A stretch of 64,000 nt of DNA from Clostridium sp. UBA699 (GCA_002298915.1 DBML01000021.1:1-64000); one strand, 5' to 3'; positions 34,498 to 42,631 are shown, numbered from the stretch's first letter. Made by a program: numbers and translations. The notes: generated from the letters alone by a model not told the origin.

Positions 34498-35433
34498 TTA
34501 TTTAGACTTAAGTATAATTAAGTTGATTTCAGGAGTGTCAAACAGCCGGAAAGGTATTACGCTTGCACCGAGGCCAGCGCTAATATACTGCTGGATACCT
34601 TTGTGTTCAGCCAGTCCGCATACATCCTTCTGGTCGGGGAACAATATTCCGCCTTCATCGTGCGTTCCGGGAGTTAACAGTGCCCCGTAAAAAGGAATCC
34701 TGATTTGTCCGCCATGGTAATGTCCGGCTATTATGAGGCTGTAATCAAGGATGTCCTCCGGAGCGAGGTTCTCAAAGTCTTTCTTTGTCAACGGTATGTG
34801 GGTGACGGCGATTTTGACTTCCCCGTTGTCCTTGAGCTCTGAAAATACTCCTCGCAAATACGCCTGGTAGTCCTTGTAGGCAGAGTGTTCCGCCTGGTTC
34901 ACAAGGGAGGTATTTCTCTTTTTGGTGTAAAAGGAGGCTTTGCTTTTCGTGAAATCGTTAGAGATCCAAATTGTTTTGCCGGATCTTGTTACGGGATAAG
35001 GCTTTGTAAGCAGGATGCAGCCGTTCTCCTCAAGCTCCCTGCCTGAGTCAAACACCTCCCCTGTTAATGAGCTGTACGCAATGTCGTCATTGCCGTTTAC
35101 GTAAAAAATGAGTTCTTTGTTGTTTATCCCTCTAAGGAGTTCGATCAAAGCAGAGAAATCATTAGCACTACTTTCCATGTCACCTGTTAAAGCGAGCATG
35201 TCGTACTCGATGCTGTTAACTTTGGATATCAGGTCTGACTGCCCTGTTCCGAAACTCTTGCCGTGAAGGTCGCTGAGCTGCAGAATCCTGAAGCCGTCGA
35301 ATTCCTGAGGAAGGTTTTTAATATATACGATCTGCTCCCTGACTGCAATCCGGTTGTTGTCGTAGATTGTGTACGCTGCCAATATTGCTGCAAGGGTAGG
35401 GAAAACTATCAAGAATTTTTTTCCGAAGTTCAT
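34498..35433 (-). CDS. membrane-anchored metallophosphoesterase (YaeI-like)
   Basis: A 311-residue calcineurin-like phosphoesterase with an N-terminal transmembrane anchor (about 6-23). The di-metal motifs are in order: LQLSDLHGKSFG (D-x-H), LALTGDMESS (GD), FYVNGNDDIAYS (GNxD instead of GNH[D/E]), AVTHIPLT (H) and IIAGHYHGGQIRIP (GHxHGGQ). The GND variant changes one usual His. YaeI-type relatives act on lipid-linked pyrophosphates such as UDP-diacylglucosamine; here an undecaprenyl-linked substrate is possible. It is antisense to the locus. The start at 35433 follows GGTGGTGAT. Confidence 0.82.
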   Translation of the reverse strand: MNFGKKFLIVFPTLAAILAAYTIYDNNRIAVREQIVYIKNLPQEFDGFRILQLSDLHGKSFGTGQSDLISKVNSIEYDMLALTGDMESSANDFSALIELLRGINNKELIFYVNGNDDIAYSSLTGEVFDSGRELEENGCILLTKPYPVTRSGKTIWISNDFTKSKASFYTKKRNTSLVNQAEHSAYKDYQAYLRGVFSELKDNGEVKIAVTHIPLTKKDFENLAPEDILDYSLIIAGHYHGGQIRIPFYGALLTPGTHDEGGILFPDQKDVCGLAEHKGIQQYISAGLGASVIPFRLFDTPEINLIILKSK

Positions 35434-35488
35434 TTCCATCACCACCATACATTGAGTTTATAATAATTCTGGCAAAAAATACAGTGCC

Positions 35489-35517
35489 TTGACAAATAAA
35501 ATTCAGAATGTTAAGAT
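35489..35517 (+). promoter_or_regulatory. promoter of the second LCP gene
   Basis: TTGACA (35489-35494), a 17 bp spacer ending ATGT (extended -10) and TAAGAT (35512-35517) lie just upstream of the aptamer. Confidence 0.75.
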
Positions 35518-35545
35518 TATTTAAATAAATAGTAATTCTGATGTT

Positions 35546-35619
35546 TAATGGAAGCTATGAGGCATATCCTTATTTGGTCACTTTGAATATGCGGAGCCAA
35601 TAGTGAAACCCCTCCATTG
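35546..35619 (+). ncRNA. c-di-GMP-II riboswitch aptamer (second copy)
   Basis: It carries the same ordered elements as the copy at 3861: GGAAGCTATGA, hairpin GCATAT/ATATGC around TTGGTCACTTTG, GAGCCAATAGTGAAACC and closing CTCCATT. The P2 helix differs in sequence (GCATAT versus GCATCC) but keeps pairing, which is independent covariation evidence. P1 is AATGGA (35547-35552) with TCCATT (35613-35618), and its 3' strand overlaps the terminator stem. Confidence 0.9.
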
Positions 35620-35649
35620 AGAACACATTGTGTTTTCAATGGTTTTTTT
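35614..35649 (+). terminator. riboswitch expression-platform terminator (second copy)
   Basis: CCATTGAGAACAC (from 35614) pairs with GTGTTTTCAATGG (to 35642) and is followed by TTTTTTT. It is mutually exclusive with P1 of the aptamer. Confidence 0.88.
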
Positions 35650-35703
35650 ATCCGCAAAGGTTTGATTTTCACATGCAGACGGATTTTGAGGAAGGTGTTT
35701 GTA

Positions 35704-36663
35704 ATGATAAAGAACCGCAAGATGAAATATTTGGCAGCAGGTCTGGCCTTAATAGTGCTGATAGCAGCGGGCGGATACGGGTACGTATATTACCAGCTGA
35801 GCAAGATGAAGCATGTAGAGCTTCCAACAACAAATGCTGATTTAGGGATTGCTGATGATGAAGGAAAACAGGTTCCGGCAGAATCGGACGTTCAGAATTA
35901 CGATATTACAAACATTGCTCTGTTCGCTATATCGAGAGAGGCCGACGACGAACCTTATAATTCTGATACAATAATAATTCTGAGCATCGATAAAACACAT
36001 AACAAAATCAAGCTTTCGTCGATACTGAGGGACACCTATGCAAACGTTGAGGGCCTCGGGATGACAAAGATCAATTACGCTTATGCCCATGGCGGAGCTC
36101 CCCTTGCTGTGAAGACCTTGAACAGCAACTTTAAACTGGACATCAAGGACTATTTTACTGTGGATTATGAGAGTTTTGAGGATATCATAAATAAAATAGG
36201 CGGGGTTGAAATAACCGTTAAGGACTACGAGATTCCGGTTATGAAGCGGGTAGGCATCTACACTGCCGGAACCTATAACTTGAACGGAAAACAGGCCCTG
36301 GAATACTGCAAGACCAGAAGCGTGGGCAATGTGGACTACGAGAGAACTGAAAGGCAGAGAGCGGTTCTGGCTAAAATGATTGAAAAAATAGAGAGCAGGG
36401 GAGTTGTGAAATTCCCATCCTTGGTTTCAGCGCTGCTGCCTTATACAGAAACCAGCATGTCTTCTGCTGATATTATTAATTTGGGGATTTCGATCTCCAC
36501 TTCGAATATGAACACTATAGAGCAGGCAAGGTTCCCGATGGCCGGTTACAGTGATGGCGAAATGATTGGAGACCTTTACTACGAGGTAAGCGACCTCGAT
36601 GTAACGGCGGCTCAGATCCACAGCTTCATATATTATGACCAGAACCCGGAAACGCTGCAGTAG
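35704..36663 (+). CDS. LytR-CpsA-Psr (LCP) family wall glycopolymer ligase
   Basis: A 319-residue paralogue of the 4027 protein. A transmembrane helix (about 9-27) is followed by a YYQLSKMKHVELP neck, a short linker and the LCP domain (SDTIIILSIDKTHNKIKLS, SILRDTYANV, KINYAYAHGG, RTERQRAVLAKM). It lacks the Gln/Glu/Pro-rich linker of the first copy. The same MIKxR start, GAGGAAGGTG ribosome site and riboswitch leader show that the leader and gene were duplicated as a unit. It closes the large polysaccharide locus. Confidence 0.9.
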   Translation: MIKNRKMKYLAAGLALIVLIAAGGYGYVYYQLSKMKHVELPTTNADLGIADDEGKQVPAESDVQNYDITNIALFAISREADDEPYNSDTIIILSIDKTHNKIKLSSILRDTYANVEGLGMTKINYAYAHGGAPLAVKTLNSNFKLDIKDYFTVDYESFEDIINKIGGVEITVKDYEIPVMKRVGIYTAGTYNLNGKQALEYCKTRSVGNVDYERTERQRAVLAKMIEKIESRGVVKFPSLVSALLPYTETSMSSADIINLGISISTSNMNTIEQARFPMAGYSDGEMIGDLYYEVSDLDVTAAQIHSFIYYDQNPETLQ

Positions 36664-36685
36664 AAAAAAATACAGATGATTCAGA

Positions 36686-36722
36686 ATCGCTATGCTGCTA
36701 TTTGTGCATAGCGATATTATTT
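36686..36722 (+). terminator. terminator of the second LCP gene
   Basis: ATCGCTATG (36686-36694) pairs with CATAGCGAT (36707-36715), followed by ATTATTTTG. Confidence 0.7.
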
Positions 36723-36776
36723 TGCTGAAAGTGATGAAACTCAGCCTAGTCCAATAGGTTATAGTGTCATACTTAA

Positions 36777-36825
36777 ATGTTCGAATAAAGTGTTGCTGGA
36801 TGACAACAACACTTTATTCGAACAT
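36777..36825. repeat. 19 bp perfect inverted repeat
   Basis: ATGTTCGAATAAAGTGTTG (36777-36795) and CAACACTTTATTCGAACAT (36807-36825) are perfect complements around an 11-base loop. It could be a further terminator, a small mobile-element remnant or a protein-binding cruciform; no ORF and no flanking target duplication were seen. Confidence 0.6.
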
Positions 36826-36869
36826 TCCTTTAGGGATTCAGGCGCCCATCAGGAAGGCTTAGCCACAAA

Positions 36870-36891
36870 GAAAAAGGCGCTTCCGCGCCCT
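36870..36891 (-). terminator. terminator of the SRAP/Fic operon
   Basis: On the minus strand GGGCGC, loop GGAA and GCGCC (36891-36876) are followed by UUUUU from the A-run at 36871-36875. Confidence 0.8.
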
Positions 36892-36914
36892 TTGATAAAT
36901 TGGTCAAAACTAAT

Positions 36915-37490
36915 CTAAACCGCCTTCTTCACCAGCAGGGGATGCTCCCCTCCGAGTATCTCGTCCACCGCCCGGTCGTCGAACAGCCACTCTTCCACCT
37001 GCTCCCTGTCCAGCACCAGAGGCATCCTCTCGTGGACGTCGCTGACGGACGGGTTCGAATCCGTCGTCAGTATAACGAAGCGGTTCTCGCCCTCGAACTG
37101 GTTGTATATCCCCGCCATGTACAGCAGAGGGGAGTCCGGCATGTTGTACAGGAACTTCTTCTTCCTGCAGTCCCACTCGTAGAAGCCCGTTGAAGGCACG
37201 ACGCAGCGTCTCCTTTCAACTGAGGCCCTGAACATCGGCTTCTCGTGCACCGTCTCCGCTCTTGCGTTTATTATGACCTTCTTGCTGTGGAAGGAGGGAA
37301 AGCCCCAGGTGAAGAGGTGGGGGACTGCCCTGTTCCTGTTCATGTTCGGCGTCAGCACCGGCACGACCTCCGTCGGGAAAACCTCCCCGGTCTTCATCCT
37401 TCCGAAGTTCGGATCGTTCGCCAGCTGGTTTATTATGTCGTCTATCTCCTTGAGCTCCATGTCTGTGAAGAGAGTGTATCTTCCGCACAT
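36915..37490 (-). CDS. SRAP-family abasic-site DNA-protein crosslink protein (YedK/HMCES-like)
   Basis: A 191-residue protein that covalently traps abasic sites in single-stranded DNA. The catalytic Cys2 follows the initiator Met (MCGRYT), and the other family residues are present: NARAET (Asn, Glu), STGFYEW (Glu) and VHERMPLVL (His). The start at 37490 is fixed by Cys2 and by SD GGAGGTGATCGAA. It lies just downstream of the Fic gene on the same strand, 19 bp apart, and ends at a clear terminator. Confidence 0.93.
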   Translation of the reverse strand: MCGRYTLFTDMELKEIDDIINQLANDPNFGRMKTGEVFPTEVVPVLTPNMNRNRAVPHLFTWGFPSFHSKKVIINARAETVHEKPMFRASVERRRCVVPSTGFYEWDCRKKKFLYNMPDSPLLYMAGIYNQFEGENRFVILTTDSNPSVSDVHERMPLVLDREQVEEWLFDDRAVDEILGGEHPLLVKKAV

Positions 37491-37509
37491 TTCGATCACC
37501 TCCGAATCA

Positions 37510-38772
37510 TTAGAAGTTATTATCATCGATAAAGTATTCGTTAATATTCTTCACGATATCGTTTATGCTTCTGAATACGAAAACATATTTCTTGCCTTTT
37601 TTGGATTTCTTGAAAAATCCCAGCACTTCAAGTTCCATCAAATCGGATCTGGCTGTCTCATAAGACACCTTGAATTTTTTTTGATAGTCCGAGATGGTGA
37701 GGATATTTTTTTCAGCAGTGATCATGAAATTGATTATCTTTTCCTGCCTCTTGCCGAGGACAATGTGGGCTCTGTCCAGCGTCAGATCAACCAGTTTCCT
37801 CCCGAATTCCTTTTCGAAATTCTTAGTAACCTTTGAGATCGAGCGTACAATCATGCTGCTGTAGTATTTGATGAAATAGGTCATATCGCTATCGTAATTC
37901 TCGGTATCTTCTATAGAATCGTAGTATTTGTTTTTTTCATCGTTGATAACGCTGGATATAGAAAAAAATTTGAAGAAGCTGTAACCGTTCTGAAGGAGAT
38001 ACATGTAGGAGATCGCGCGGGCCGTTCTTCCGTTGCCATCGAAAAACGGGTGTATATACACAAAGTAAAAGTGTATTATGCATGCCTTGATCACAGGGTG
38101 GAATTCGTTGTTGTAGTTTATGAACTCAAGGAGCGAATCCATAAGGCCCTGAACCTTGGTATGATCCGGAGCTGTGTAGGTTATCATTTGCTTTCTGGTG
38201 TCCATTACATAAACGGTGTCGGTTCGGTACTTTTCCACTATATCACTTTCATCCAAAGTGTTCTTGGTCAGTATTCTGTATATGGACAGAATCGCATCTT
38301 CGTTCAAAGGTTCATCAATGTGATCCATTATATACAGCAAAGCCTGATAATTATTGACAATCATAACTTCGCTTTTGTTTGAGGGCTGGAGCTGATTTTC
38401 GATTATCTCCTTTGTCCTGCGTTTTGTCGAAAAAGCCCCTTCTATAACGCTTGAATTGAAGGCTTCGTCAATCAATGCTTCTGCTATTACCGATGCTTCC
38501 AAATCCTCAGGGACTGATCTGAACAAATCATTCACAGCAGATTTCTCAATCATGTGGATGTTGTCGGATATTTCTTTGGTCATATTAAACCAGAAGTTCA
38601 TATTCTTCTGATCAGTCAGCGGTATGGGCAGTCCCGTTGACTTCCTGTCTTTGAGGGCTTCCTTCCAGAAGGTTTCAAGGTCAATACTTTTATCGCTCAG
38701 CCTATATTGGATTTCTTTTTTTGTATAGTACAGCGAGTTGAATTTTTTCTGCAGTTCTTCTTCCAAAATCAT
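37510..38772 (-). CDS. Fic-family AMP-transferase-like protein with C-terminal winged helix
   Basis: A 420-residue protein. The Fic core motif is HPFFDGNGRTAR, complete with catalytic His, metal-binding Asp and phosphate-binding Arg residues. An N-terminal inhibitory-helix motif, SSVIEGAF (S/T-x-x-x-E-G), places it in class II, in which the Glu blocks ATP until relieved. The C-terminal 80 residues (LTISDYQKKFKVSYETARSD) look like a winged helix, suggesting DNA binding or autoregulation. The family adds AMP or other nucleotides to target proteins. The ATG at 38772 is only 2 bases after GGAGG; a TTG two codons later is better spaced. Confidence 0.9.
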   Translation of the reverse strand: MILEEELQKKFNSLYYTKKEIQYRLSDKSIDLETFWKEALKDRKSTGLPIPLTDQKNMNFWFNMTKEISDNIHMIEKSAVNDLFRSVPEDLEASVIAEALIDEAFNSSVIEGAFSTKRRTKEIIENQLQPSNKSEVMIVNNYQALLYIMDHIDEPLNEDAILSIYRILTKNTLDESDIVEKYRTDTVYVMDTRKQMITYTAPDHTKVQGLMDSLLEFINYNNEFHPVIKACIIHFYFVYIHPFFDGNGRTARAISYMYLLQNGYSFFKFFSISSVINDEKNKYYDSIEDTENYDSDMTYFIKYYSSMIVRSISKVTKNFEKEFGRKLVDLTLDRAHIVLGKRQEKIINFMITAEKNILTISDYQKKFKVSYETARSDLMELEVLGFFKKSKKGKKYVFVFRSINDIVKNINEYFIDDNNF

Positions 38773-38894
38773 AACCTCCTTCTGGGCATACCTGCTTAAT
38801 AATACTATTTTACTACTAATTTAATACTAATACAATTGCCTGGATCAATGTGTTATAATCATAATATACTTTACGAAATGCGAGGTGGAGAACT

Positions 38895-40007
38895 ATGGAG
38901 AACAAGACCTATGTTTCCTGGGAGCTCATCGGGAGCTTCATGGCAGATGCCTTCGAGAAGCTGGGTGTCCCGCGCGAGGACGCACTTATATGCGCAGACG
39001 TGCTCATGGAGAGCGACAGGCGCGGCATCGAGAGCCACGGCTGCAACCGCTTCAAGCCCATATACGTGGACAGGATACTGGACGGCATTCAGAAACCCGT
39101 CACCGAGTTCGAAATCCTCAGGGAGACTCCCACCACCGCGGTGGTGGACGGCCACGACGGCATGGGCATGGTAATATCCCACAGGTCCATGCAGATGGCC
39201 ATAGACAAGGCTAAGAAGTACGGCATGGGGATGGTGGCGGTGCGCAACTCCACCCACTACGGCATAGCGGGATACTACGCAACAATGGCAACCAGTCAGG
39301 GGCTCATAGGCATAACCGGGACGAACACGAGACCCTCCATGGCACCCACCTTCGGGGTTGAGAACATGCTTGGCACGAACCCCCTTACCTTTGGCATGCC
39401 TACTGACGAGGAGTTCCCCTTCGTCCTCGACTGCGCCACCACCATAACCCAGCGCGGCAGGATAGAGTACTACGCCAGGCTGGGCAAGCCAACCCCCGAA
39501 GGAGTAGTCCTGGACAGGGAAGGCGAGCCCAAGACCGACAGCAAGGAGATACTCTCGGAGCTCAACAAGGGTGAGGCAACCTTCGCTCCGCTGGGCGGAC
39601 CGGGAGAGGAGCTTGCGGGCTACAAGGGCTACGGCTACGCCACGGTGGTCGAGATCCTCTCTGCGGCCCTCCAGGCTGGAAGCTACATGAAGCTGCTCAC
39701 AGGCATAGGCGGGCACGGGGAGAAGGTGCCGTTCCACCTGGGGCACTTCTTCATCGCCATCGATCCAGAGGCCTTCCTCGGGGCGGACAGCTTCAGGAAG
39801 ACCGCAGGGGACATCCTCAGGGCACTCAGGGCCTCAGAGAAGGCGGCCGGACACGACAGGATATACACGGCAGGGGAGAAGGAATACCTCGCCTGGCTGG
39901 AGCTCAAGGACAAAGGGGTGCCGGTAACGGAAGCCGTCCAGAAGGAGTTCATAGCTGTCAGGGACAGGCTCGGGCTTTCACACAGGTTCCCCTTCGAGCA
40001 ATGGTAA
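38895..40007 (+). CDS. malate/L-lactate dehydrogenase-family oxidoreductase (Ldh2 type)
   Basis: A 370-residue NAD(P)-dependent enzyme of the non-Rossmann Ldh2/YlbC/AllD family, which reduces or oxidises 2-hydroxy acids such as malate, lactate or ureidoglycolate. Conserved pieces are ESHGCNRFKP (catalytic His region), VRNSTHYGIAGYYA, GTNTRPSMAP, GTNPLTFGMPTDEEFPFVLD and KGYGYATVVEILSA. The family is usually about 330-350 residues; the extra C-terminal helix here is common in clostridial members. No substrate can be read from context. An extended -10 promoter TGTGTTATAAT lies at 38849-38859. Confidence 0.88.
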   Translation: MENKTYVSWELIGSFMADAFEKLGVPREDALICADVLMESDRRGIESHGCNRFKPIYVDRILDGIQKPVTEFEILRETPTTAVVDGHDGMGMVISHRSMQMAIDKAKKYGMGMVAVRNSTHYGIAGYYATMATSQGLIGITGTNTRPSMAPTFGVENMLGTNPLTFGMPTDEEFPFVLDCATTITQRGRIEYYARLGKPTPEGVVLDREGEPKTDSKEILSELNKGEATFAPLGGPGEELAGYKGYGYATVVEILSAALQAGSYMKLLTGIGGHGEKVPFHLGHFFIAIDPEAFLGADSFRKTAGDILRALRASEKAAGHDRIYTAGEKEYLAWLELKDKGVPVTEAVQKEFIAVRDRLGLSHRFPFEQW

Positions 40008-40083
40008 CGGCCTTGGTAACCATTAGAGAGAAGCCTGCAAGACAGCCCTGAGCAAGTGCGGGATACCAGGCTTCGAATACTGC

Positions 40084-40812
40084 ATGAACCCCTACGTGGG
40101 CTGCGAGCACAACTGCGCCTACTGCTACGCTGCGTTCATGTGCCGCTTCTCGCCCCACAGCGAGCCCTGGGGCGAGTTCGCCGACGTCAAGGTGAATTTC
40201 CCCGAGGCCCTTAAAAAGCAGCTCAGCGGGCGCTCAAAGCCGGCAGGAAAGGTTCTCATAGGGACCGTCACTGACGCCTACCAGCCAGCCGAGGCCCGCT
40301 ACAGGATAACCAGGGCGAGCCTAGAGGTCCTAGCTGAATACGGGCTCCTGCAGCCCCACATACTCACAAAGTCGGCGCTCGTCCTGAGGGACCTGCCCAT
40401 ACTCGAGAAGATAGAGGGCGCCAAGGTCGGATTCACAATAACCACAATGGACAGGAAGGCTGCGAGGGTCCTGGAGCCAGGGGCATCCCCGCCTCAAGTG
40501 AGGCTTACGGCGGCAAGGCAGCTCATCAAAGCAGGCATCCCCGTGTGGGTGTTCATAGCCCCGCTGCTCCCCGGCATCTCGGACACGGAGGAGGGGCTGG
40601 AGAGGCTTTTCAAGGCCATCAGGGAAGCCGGGGTGGAGGAGATCATGGTCGACAGCCTGAACCCCTACCCTTCAGCGGTGGGCAGGATGAGGGCGGCCTA
40701 CAGGATGCATTTCCCCGAGGCCCTGCCCGCCCTTGAGGAGTACCTGAAGAACCCGGGGGCCTGCAGCGAAAAGGTACAAGAGAGGATTGACAGGGTAAGG
40801 AGAGGAACATGA
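40084..40812 (+). CDS. radical SAM protein (spore photoproduct lyase-like family), N-terminus possibly frameshifted
   Basis: A 242-residue frame from the ATG at 40084 starting NPYVGCEHNCAYCYAAF, so the cluster motif CxxxCxxC is at residues 7-14. TDAYQPAEARYRITR and FIAPLLPGISD match the Rv2578c/SplB-like group. Family members normally have about 20 residues before this point. Here those residues (CKTALSKCGIPGFEYC) are encoded in frame upstream from 40036, but with no start codon before a TAG at 40024. A TTG-initiated frame (40013, MVTIREK) joins it only if one base is added near 40033. SD for 40084 is absent. It may be a frameshifted gene or a sequencing error. Confidence 0.72.
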   Translation: MNPYVGCEHNCAYCYAAFMCRFSPHSEPWGEFADVKVNFPEALKKQLSGRSKPAGKVLIGTVTDAYQPAEARYRITRASLEVLAEYGLLQPHILTKSALVLRDLPILEKIEGAKVGFTITTMDRKAARVLEPGASPPQVRLTAARQLIKAGIPVWVFIAPLLPGISDTEEGLERLFKAIREAGVEEIMVDSLNPYPSAVGRMRAAYRMHFPEALPALEEYLKNPGACSEKVQERIDRVRRGT

Positions 40813-41489
40813 GGATAAACAAGCTTTTGAGCAACTACGGTTACTGCTCCAGGAGAGAGGCGGCAAGGCTCATAGAAGAAAAAAGGGTGACTGTGAACGG
40901 AAGCATATGCATGCCCGGCCAGTGGGTGGAGGAAGAGGACTCCGTACTGCTGGACGGCGAGCCCGTCGCGCCCAAGGAGAGGATATGCCTGGCGTTCAAC
41001 AAGCCTGTCGGGATAACCTGCACCGCGGAAAAAACTGTGGATAATAATATAATCGGCTTTGTTGATTACAGCCAGTTCATCTTCCCTGTGGGAAGGCTCG
41101 ACAAGGACTCACAGGGGCTCATACTCCTGACAAACGACGGCGTGCTTGCGAACAGGGTGCTGGAAGCAGGGAACGGGCACGAGAAGGAATACGTGGTGAC
41201 AGTGGACAGGGAATTCGACGACAGCTTCCTCCGGGGGATGTCGGCCGGCGTCGAGATACTGGGCGTCAGGACGAGGCCCTGCAGGGCCTCGCGCATAAGC
41301 GCCAGGACCTTCAGCATCGTGCTGACACAGGGGCTTAACAGGCAGATCAGGAGGATGTGCTGGGCCTTCGGCTACAAGGTAGAGAGGCTTGAAAGGGTGA
41401 GGATATTGGGGATCGAGCTTGGAGACATTCTGGAAGGAAAGTGGAGGCTGCTTGACGAAAAAGAGATGTCGGAGCTGAGGAACGCTTAG
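40809..41489 (+). CDS. RluF/RsuA-family pseudouridine synthase
   Basis: A 226-residue enzyme that isomerises uridine in 23S or tRNA. The N-terminal S4 RNA-binding domain (RINKLLSNYGYCSRREAARL) precedes the catalytic domain, with the active-site Asp in VGRLDKDSQGLILLTNDG and the basic NRQIRRMCWAFG motif. The length and the YKVERLERVRI segment favour RluF (23S U2604 or a tRNA site). It overlaps the preceding radical SAM gene by 4 bp (ATGA), so the two are translationally coupled. Confidence 0.9.
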   Translation: MRINKLLSNYGYCSRREAARLIEEKRVTVNGSICMPGQWVEEEDSVLLDGEPVAPKERICLAFNKPVGITCTAEKTVDNNIIGFVDYSQFIFPVGRLDKDSQGLILLTNDGVLANRVLEAGNGHEKEYVVTVDREFDDSFLRGMSAGVEILGVRTRPCRASRISARTFSIVLTQGLNRQIRRMCWAFGYKVERLERVRILGIELGDILEGKWRLLDEKEMSELRNA

Positions 41490-41503
41490 CTCCCTTTTTC
41501 ATC

Positions 41504-41532
41504 TTTACGCATTGTAAAAGTAATGGTAAGAT
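41504..41532 (+). promoter_or_regulatory. locus-type promoter (partial match), second glycan block
   Basis: TTTACG (41504-41509), a 17 bp spacer ending ATGG and TAAGAT (41527-41532), with the same extended -10 as the promoters of the first locus. The GAATWTTC box is replaced by TTTTCATC. Confidence 0.6.
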
Positions 41533-41584
41533 GATATGTGGTGAATAATTTCATTAAACAGTGCAACAGAGAGGAATTTGAAAT

Positions 41585-42616
41585 ATGGAACCAAAAATCA
41601 GCATAATAGTACCCGTATACAACACGGAAAAATATGTGGCCGAAACCCTGGAGCTGCTGTCAGGCCAGACATACAGGAACATAGAGTTCATACTGGTGGA
41701 CAACAACTCAAGAGACAGGTCCCTCGACATATGCAGGAGCTTCGCGGAGAAGGACCCGAGGTTCAAGGTGTTCAGCGAAACCACCCAGGGCCCAAGCGCC
41801 GCCAGGAACAGGGGACTGGACGAGGCCTCAGGCGACTACATCTGCTTCTGCGACTCCGACGACCTTCCGGACAGGGAGATGTACGGAACCCTCCTTGAGA
41901 GCATGGTCTCCTCCGGGGCCGACATGGCGATGTGCGAGATACACGCCGAGCACCGCGACTGGATAATAGGCTTCCCATACGAGGACAAGACCCTGCTGGA
42001 CAGGCAGGGGATCTTAGCAGACCTCATCCCTAAGATGATAGGAAACGACACGGACTGGTCTAAGGAGGACGCAATCTGGGGCAGCGTTGTTAGATGCATA
42101 TACAGGAGGGACATAATAGAGAAGACTAAGGTAAGGTTCCCGCTGGACATAAGCTACGCGGAGGACCTCATCTTCACGCTCTCCTACCTCAAGCACGCGC
42201 AGAGCGTCTACATGTGCAAGAAGGTCCTGTACCACTACAGGAGGAACGAGGAGTCCCTCATGTGGAACCTGGGAGTGTACGAGAAGGGCATATTCGAGAA
42301 GGAGAAGAAGAAGGTCATGTACCTCAAGGCCCTGCTCGAGGACATAGGCAACTACGACCTGGCGAGGAAGAGGGCACTCGTGTCCTACAAGCACTACGTC
42401 ATAGGGGCCCTGAAGAACGCCTCCATGTACGACGGAGACAGCTGGCTCAGCAACGTGTACAAGGAGATAAAGGCCATAGTGGACGACGAAAGCGTGCACG
42501 AAGCCTTCGCTTCCTTCGACTGCATAGGCACGAAGCAGAAGCTCCGCTACAGATGGATATACGAGGGAAGGGCGGCGCTGCTGACCCTGGGCTACAGGAT
42601 AAAATTCTTTACTTAA
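41585..42616 (+). CDS. glycosyltransferase family 2
   Basis: A 343-residue inverting GT-A enzyme. N-terminal ISIIVPVYNTEKYVAETLEL, nucleotide-binding VDNNSRDRSLDIC, GPSAARNRGLDEASGDYICF and the DxD equivalent CDSDDLPDREM are all present. The C-terminal half is helical and positively charged. It is closely similar throughout to the next gene. The donor sugar is unknown. SD AGAGAGGAA precedes the ATG. Confidence 0.9.
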   Translation: MEPKISIIVPVYNTEKYVAETLELLSGQTYRNIEFILVDNNSRDRSLDICRSFAEKDPRFKVFSETTQGPSAARNRGLDEASGDYICFCDSDDLPDREMYGTLLESMVSSGADMAMCEIHAEHRDWIIGFPYEDKTLLDRQGILADLIPKMIGNDTDWSKEDAIWGSVVRCIYRRDIIEKTKVRFPLDISYAEDLIFTLSYLKHAQSVYMCKKVLYHYRRNEESLMWNLGVYEKGIFEKEKKKVMYLKALLEDIGNYDLARKRALVSYKHYVIGALKNASMYDGDSWLSNVYKEIKAIVDDESVHEAFASFDCIGTKQKLRYRWIYEGRAALLTLGYRIKFFT

Positions 42617-42631
42617 CAGAGAGGTAAATTC

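Noticed and set aside
38871..39746. 291-codon frame antisense to the Ldh2-type gene
   Set aside because: Shadow of a well-conserved dehydrogenase; no ribosome site.
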